Assembly (NCBI RefSeq): GCF_051106095.1
Contig: NC_135787.1
Span: 172,259,001-172,323,000, forward strand
Direction of reading: 5' to 3'
Length of the DNA: 64,000 nucleotides
Source: Pogona vitticeps
Lineage: Eukaryota > Chordata > Lepidosauria > Squamata > Agamidae
Of this stretch, positions 59,496 through 64,000 are shown in pieces. The first letter of the stretch is position 1, and every line of letters begins with the position of its first letter. The notes under the pieces were generated by a model. It was not told where the DNA came from and did no database searches. It worked only from the letters and a program-made list of their open reading frames with translations. Both the position numbers and the translations under genes were made by a program.

Positions 59496-59990
59496 CTACT
59501 GAAGAAAGGAAAAACCACTGGGCTAGTCAGGTATAATCTAAACCAAATCCCTTATGAATACACAATTGAAGTGAAGAACAGATTTAAGGAACTAGATTTG
59601 GTGGACAGAGTGCCTGAACTCTCATAACATTGTACAGGAGGCAACAACAAAAACCATTCCAAAGAAAAGGAAATGCAAGAAAGCAAAAGTGGCTGTCCAA
59701 CGAGGCTTTACAAACAGCAGAGAAGAAAAAGGAAACAAAATGCAAGGGAGATAGGTAACGTTACAGAAAATTGAATGCTGACTCCCAAAGAATAGCAAGG
59801 AAACCTTAAATGAACAGTACAAATATACAGAGGAAAATAATAGAAAGGAAAAAAACCAGAGATCTGTTCAAGAAAAATGGAGATATTAAAGGAACATTTT
59901 GTGCAAAGATGGACATGATAAAGGACTGTATATTGCCTCCCTGCTTATTTAATTTACATGCAGAATACATCATGCAGAAGGCAATAATAC
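59496..59990 (+). mobile_element. BovB LINE fragment with large internal deletion
   Basis: The first part reads VRYNLNQIPYEYTIEVKNRF and KELDLVDRVPE, then KKTRDLFKKNGDIKGTF, and jumps directly to CILPPCLFNLHAEYIMQKA. In intact BovB proteins these pieces are separated by about 250 residues including the first RT motifs. Upstream and downstream parts are absent. Confidence 0.82.
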
Positions 59991-59999
59991 CCATAGAAG

Positions 60000-61409
60000 T
60001 ACAATTCTCCTTTAAAACGGCATGTTCTCCCTGTGAGCCTTTTTTGAAGGCTGAAACGCAAATGTTTTAAATCAGGGGTGGCTCTTTTACACTTCAAACA
60101 CTAAAATGCATTGGTACCCAGTGGCAGCAGGGTGTGTGTGGCACATGGCAGGTTCCAGAATAAATCTGGATCTGCTAAGAACATAATGCCATCTTGCTGA
60201 ATTAGACCAAAGATCTAGTTGATCCTACATTGTGTTCTGAGTTATTGCACTGGCTTTCATGATGGATGAACAGGGTCCTTCAGTAATGTGCAATCTTGGC
60301 AGACATAAATCTGTTTGTACAAATATATATATACATCCCAATTTCTGTGGTAGAGAGAAACAAAATTTTTGTTCAACAAATAGGGTAGAAGAAGGAGGAA
60401 GAGGGTTAAGAACATTTCCAACAGGCCAAAATAAATTTGCTTTCTTTGTTCTCCACAGTATTCTTTTCCAAATAAGTAGCTATGTTAGTCAATCTCAATG
60501 TATTGGCAAAAAATAAAGAGGGGTGGAGAGAAGAGGAAAGAGTCGTGTACACTGCCTTGGACTTATTGAAGGAAAAGTGGAATGTAGATGGAACAAATAA
60601 ACAAACAGTCCCTTTCAGCTTTCTGGAGAAGTTTTTCCAAGGATATGAGGGAGAAGGTCAACAGGAAAAAAAATCTATTGCCTTCTGCTTGCACATCATT
60701 GACTATAACATAGCAAAAAAATGCATCCTATGGTAGGTCACCTGGCCTTTGGAGAGGCTTCTTCCTGGCTATGAAAAAATGCAGGGGAGGGAAAACCTGT
60801 GCGGAGCTCCCTGCTTACATAGATCACAGCAAGTAACTACCTAGAAGAAGTTAAGTTTCTAAGGTGTCTCCTAGTACTGGAAGTGTTTACAAATATATAA
60901 ATATCAATAATTTTTCTTTAAAATTTGGTGGGACATTTTTAATGGATCCAAAACCTTCTGGCCTGCAATCTAATGATCCTACTGTTCAAATACCAAACAT
61001 TTGAGAGTAGCCTGAGAGGACTACTCTCGGAGGATGAGATGTGACCTCAGTTTCTCCTTTCCAGCACCTGTGAAAAAGTTTCTTCTGAACACTGAAACTC
61101 CACTGACTGGAAAATATAGGGCGGATTAGAGGCGTGGTATGGGGTGGATCAGAGGTGAGTGTGGACCTGGAGATTCCAAAGCCCTCACAGTTCCTGGAGC
61201 TGACATCTCTCCCCTGGACTTGCAATGGAAATAATTAAAAGAGAAATAATTAAAACAAACTAACTCTGACATGAACATTAAAAAGAACAGATATCAGCGG
61301 GGCTTTAAAAGCCTCAGAAGCTTTAAGTCAAGGCTTTTCACGGTAGTAGGTAGGCTGTGCTGTTAATCAGTTCGTCTAAGTGATAAATTGTATTTCAAAT
61401 TTTAGTTAC
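60000..61409. other. ALDH1L2 intron, no feature seen
   Basis: No exon or named repeat supported. Confidence 0.4.
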
Positions 61410-61575
61410 CTGGTCTAGATACTTGTCTTCCTCCATATACTAGTGTTGCTCCTTCTTTTACTCCAGTTTCACAGTACTCCAGCAGCTTTTCCAAATGTGC
61501 TTTATGGTTTTGTGGACCATGATCTGTAGATCTGTCAAGTGGATCACCAATTTTCATCTTTTTAGTTTCTTCCAC
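61410..61575 (-). CDS. ALDH1L2: ALDH1L2 exon
   Basis: Fifty-five codons plus one base, from [20 protein letters not shown] through [18 protein letters not shown] to YGGRQVSRP. [20 protein letters not shown] is a family hallmark. The acceptor is aatccatag and the donor GTAACT. Confidence 0.96.
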
Positions 61576-62157
61576 CTATGGATTACGAAAGCATTGGGGG
61601 GGGGGAGGAATCAGAGAATGATAACAAGTTAATCGTTGAGATTTCCCTTTTGTAAGTAATAATGTCTCCTACCTCATGTGGCTTGTACAGATAGCTTGTA
61701 AGATGAACCAGCCATTAAGAGATAAATGTCCTTTTTAAATCCACCTTTCTATAGAATTCACAAAAAACGGAGTACCAGCACATACTCCTAACACGTCAAG
61801 CCAAAGGTCAGCTCTCTACATGGGATAGTGCGGAGTGCACCCATTCCCACAACTTCTAGATTATTCTCTTGCATGTTCCATTCATGCCACACTGGGGCTG
61901 GGCAGTGACTGAATTTAGCACACCAGTTCTCCCCTTGTATCAACACAGGACAAACCGCAGAAGCTGCAGCGTCAGGAAGGACTCACAGAAGTGTGCTGGA
62001 AAGGTGCCTAAGATGAATGAGGCCAGCACACTGTTACAAAGTATGGTATCATGGAATCCCTTTGACAGCATGTAATAATAAATTTTATCACTGCAAATCA
62101 TGGGAGTTTTACAATGCTAAGAGTTCTTTCAAAAGTTTCATACACAACATTTCTTAC
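61576..62157. other. ALDH1L2 intron, no feature seen
   Basis: No feature supported. Confidence 0.4.
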
Positions 62158-62256
62158 CACTTTTCTAACAAATTCATCATGGATCGATTCTTCTACAAAG
62201 AGTCTTCCAGCAGCAATGCAGTTCTCTCCTTTGTTGAAGAAAACTGCTCCCATGCC
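62158..62256 (-). CDS. ALDH1L2: ALDH1L2 exon with catalytic cysteine
   Basis: Thirty-three codons, phase 0 at both ends: [20 protein letters not shown] then [13 protein letters not shown]. The Cys of [13 protein letters not shown] is the catalytic nucleophile of the aldehyde dehydrogenase domain (Cys707 in the ALDH1L1 numbering). The acceptor is catatag and the donor GTAAGA. Confidence 0.96.
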
Positions 62257-62726
62257 CTATATGATAAAGAAAGAACGGGGAAAAGTATCTTATGTTATGA
62301 AATCTTCTTTCCTTTTCAGTATTTCAGCCATGAACCCTGTCTTTCTATTATTAACATATTTTTTCCCCAAGAAAAATCCATTTGTCTGGAGCAAATGTAG
62401 GCCTTCCTCCGCATAGAGGTTTAAAGGGATCCTGAAGTTCTTGGATGCAATGGAATTTGGATGATATGGTCAGGTCTTCCAACAGGCAGGGTAAAAAAGC
62501 TGTTTCACATGCAGACCTTGGATAATATGAAAGGCTATCAAAGGGATAGTTAAATAACTGTTTATTATTGGTTGGTTTTTTGTTTTTTTTTACTGTCAGA
62601 GACAGGAGGAAGTGCTTGTGATGTTTTTCTGCTTCAGGTACCAAAATAAATTGGCCAGCCTTGGTTACATACTTGGGATTGGTTTGTACTATTTCTCCTT
62701 TCTCTCAGACGGAAACCCATTTTGAT

Positions 62727-63039
62727 GTTGTTGTTTAGTCGTTTAGTCATGTCTGACTCTTCGTGACCCCATGGACCAGAGCACGCCAGGCCCTCCTGTC
62801 TTCCACTGCCTCCCAGCGTTTGGTCAAATTCATGCTGGTCGCTTCGATGACACTGTCCAACCATCTCATCCTCTTCTCTTCTTGCCTTCACACTTTCCCA
62901 ACATCAGTGTCTTTTCCAGGGAGTCTTCTCTTCTCATGAGATGGCCAAAGTATTGGAGCCTCAGCTTCAGGATCTGTTCTTCCAGTGAGCACTCAGGCTT
63001 GATTTCCTTCAAAACTGATAAGTTTTGATACACCTGTAT
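62727..63039 (-). mobile_element. BovB LINE 3' fragment
   Basis: The plus strand starts gttgttgtttagtcgtttagtc and has catggaccagagcacgccagg and atgagatggccaaagtattgg, the reverse of the BovB 3' end. A possible duplication cattttgat lies at 62718-62726 and again just right of the element near 63040. Confidence 0.88.
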
Positions 63040-63049
63040 CATTTTGATA

Positions 63050-63700
63050 CACCTGATTAAAGATATTTTGCTGACCTAAGCAAAAGAACAAAATGGTATC
63101 AATTGCTCCACTCAAGTCAAGTTAGATGAGGCAGGAAATGCCAATTCTCCCTTTTCCGAGCAGTAAAAATTCAATAGTAAGAAAGTAAATAAATGGTAAT
63201 GTGCTGGCCTTTCACAACATCCAAATTTGCTGCCTCAAACTCACCCTGCCAATCAGCAGGACCAGTAGCACATCTTAGGGTGAGCAAAATGGATTGCAGG
63301 AAAGATTGGCTAAACATCTCAGATGCAATTTGTCTTGCTGCTTTGAGGCTCTCCCTAACTGTATGGCAGAGGTGGACAAAATGTAGTCCTTCAGACACTG
63401 TCACACGGCAGCTCCCAGTGTTCCTTGCTGCACTGGGCTGGCTGAGTGGGAATAGCAGTTCAATCACATTTAAAAAATCACAGCGCACCAATTACTGTGA
63501 ATCTTAAGTGTTCCTTGTACATCACAGCAAGGTATCCCCACCATGGCATCTTAGAGGTGCTTTCTCTAAGATGTTTCTCAAAAGAGGGCTTCAAGTGGTA
63601 CCAATCAAACGATACTGCCCAGCTTCCCTCCTTAACTTATTGTATTTTATTTTTGTGTGCATGCTTGTGGTAAGAAAAAAGATTGTCCCTCACCAGGATA
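63050..63700. other. ALDH1L2 intron, no feature seen
   Basis: No exon supported; the open frames on both strands match nothing recognised. Confidence 0.4.
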
Positions 63701-63710
63701 AGTCTCTTGA

Positions 63711-64000
63711 TGGACTATCTGGAAGCCACTTAATAGACTTTGAAGCAAGATAGGAAGATCAAAGAATAATCAAAGTACAACGGGGCTTCTTGGATACAGG
63801 ACACATTTTCTGGGACTGTGCAGAAATTCAATCAATGCAGTACATACAGTAAGTGCATGCAATTTATGCCGCCCTCCATATGTCCCCCCCCCAAAAAAAA
63901 GAACTACCAAATAGCTGAGAATGCTATTGAAGTGGCCCAGTTCTGGTCAAAAATAGTCTAATTGTTTTAACATTTTAATTTCTTTTAACATTATCTATAT
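63711..64000 (+). repeat. unnamed interspersed repeat, copy 2 (continues past the edge)
   Basis: Collinear with 44083-44345 over the whole visible length (see that entry). The copy here has a C run and A run (ccccccccccaaaaaaaa) in the middle. Confidence 0.75.

Larger units (their letters stand above)
57090..64000 (-). other. ALDH1L2: ALDH1L2 gene, partial (3' end)
   Basis: Mitochondrial 10-formyltetrahydrofolate dehydrogenase oxidises 10-formyl-THF to THF and CO2 with NADP+. Five coding exons are present on the minus strand (62256-62158, 61575-61410, 59329-59224, 57966-57767, 57145-57090). They join without a phase break to 208 residues and a stop. These are the end of the C-terminal aldehyde dehydrogenase domain; the N-terminal formyltransferase domain, the carrier domain and the catalytic glutamate region lie to the right of the window. 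The paralogue ALDH1L1 is close in sequence. ALDH1L2 is preferred because of the synteny with NOPCHAP1 and SLC41A2 and the C-terminus TKAVTVEY (human L2 TKTVTLEY as recalled). Confidence 0.93.

Noticed and set aside
62351-63491. Open frames of ~100 aa at the right end
   Set aside because: Overlap intron and BovB sequence; no match to the ALDH1L2 exon expected upstream of the catalytic-cysteine exon.

Overview
The window is vertebrate nuclear DNA, most likely from a squamate reptile. It has intron-split genes with GT-AG junctions, several BovB (RTE-clade) LINE copies, an L2/CR1-type LINE with an open reverse-transcriptase frame, tRNA-derived SINEs of the kind common in lizards and snakes, and many short terminal-inverted-repeat DNA elements. 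Three protein-coding genes are recognisable from their exon translations. Their order, SLC41A2 - NOPCHAP1 (C12orf45) - ALDH1L2, matches the order I recall for human 12q23.

Layout. SLC41A2 (minus strand) runs from its CpG-island promoter near 43.4-43.9 kb leftwards past base 1. A non-coding first exon (donor at 43384) and eight coding exons are present (33330 down to 4600), giving about 463 codons; the last ~110 residues lie left of the window. NOPCHAP1 (plus strand) is complete in four coding exons between 51473 and 56013 (156 aa). ALDH1L2 (minus strand) enters from the right edge; its last five coding exons (62256 down to 57090) give the C-terminal 208 residues, including the catalytic cysteine. 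NOPCHAP1 and ALDH1L2 are tail to tail, with about 1.1 kb between stop codons. SLC41A2 and NOPCHAP1 are divergent, about 8 kb apart.

Bases 1-2259, in the SLC41A2 intron after coding exon 8, are an unusual GC-rich block. They hold about nine copies of a ~180-bp unit, each made of two large hairpins, followed by two larger palindromes, and they end in a Tigger/pogo-like transposon terminus. The remaining introns are AT-rich and carry fossil LINEs, SINEs, hAT-like and Tc1/mariner-like MITEs, and long microsatellites. I saw no LTR retrovirus, no CRISPR array, no rRNA and no free-standing tRNA gene.

The genes do not form one pathway. SLC41A2 is a magnesium carrier of the MgtE-like family, NOPCHAP1 is an assembly chaperone for box C/D snoRNPs, and ALDH1L2 is the mitochondrial 10-formyltetrahydrofolate dehydrogenase. 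Their proximity reflects conserved vertebrate synteny. No new protein system is visible. The best leads for novelty are the hairpin-array element at the left edge, MITEs that carry GC-rich tandem interiors, a 73-bp inverted repeat around a GT microsatellite, an unnamed repeat present twice, and a BovB copy ending 291 bp before the NOPCHAP1 start codon.
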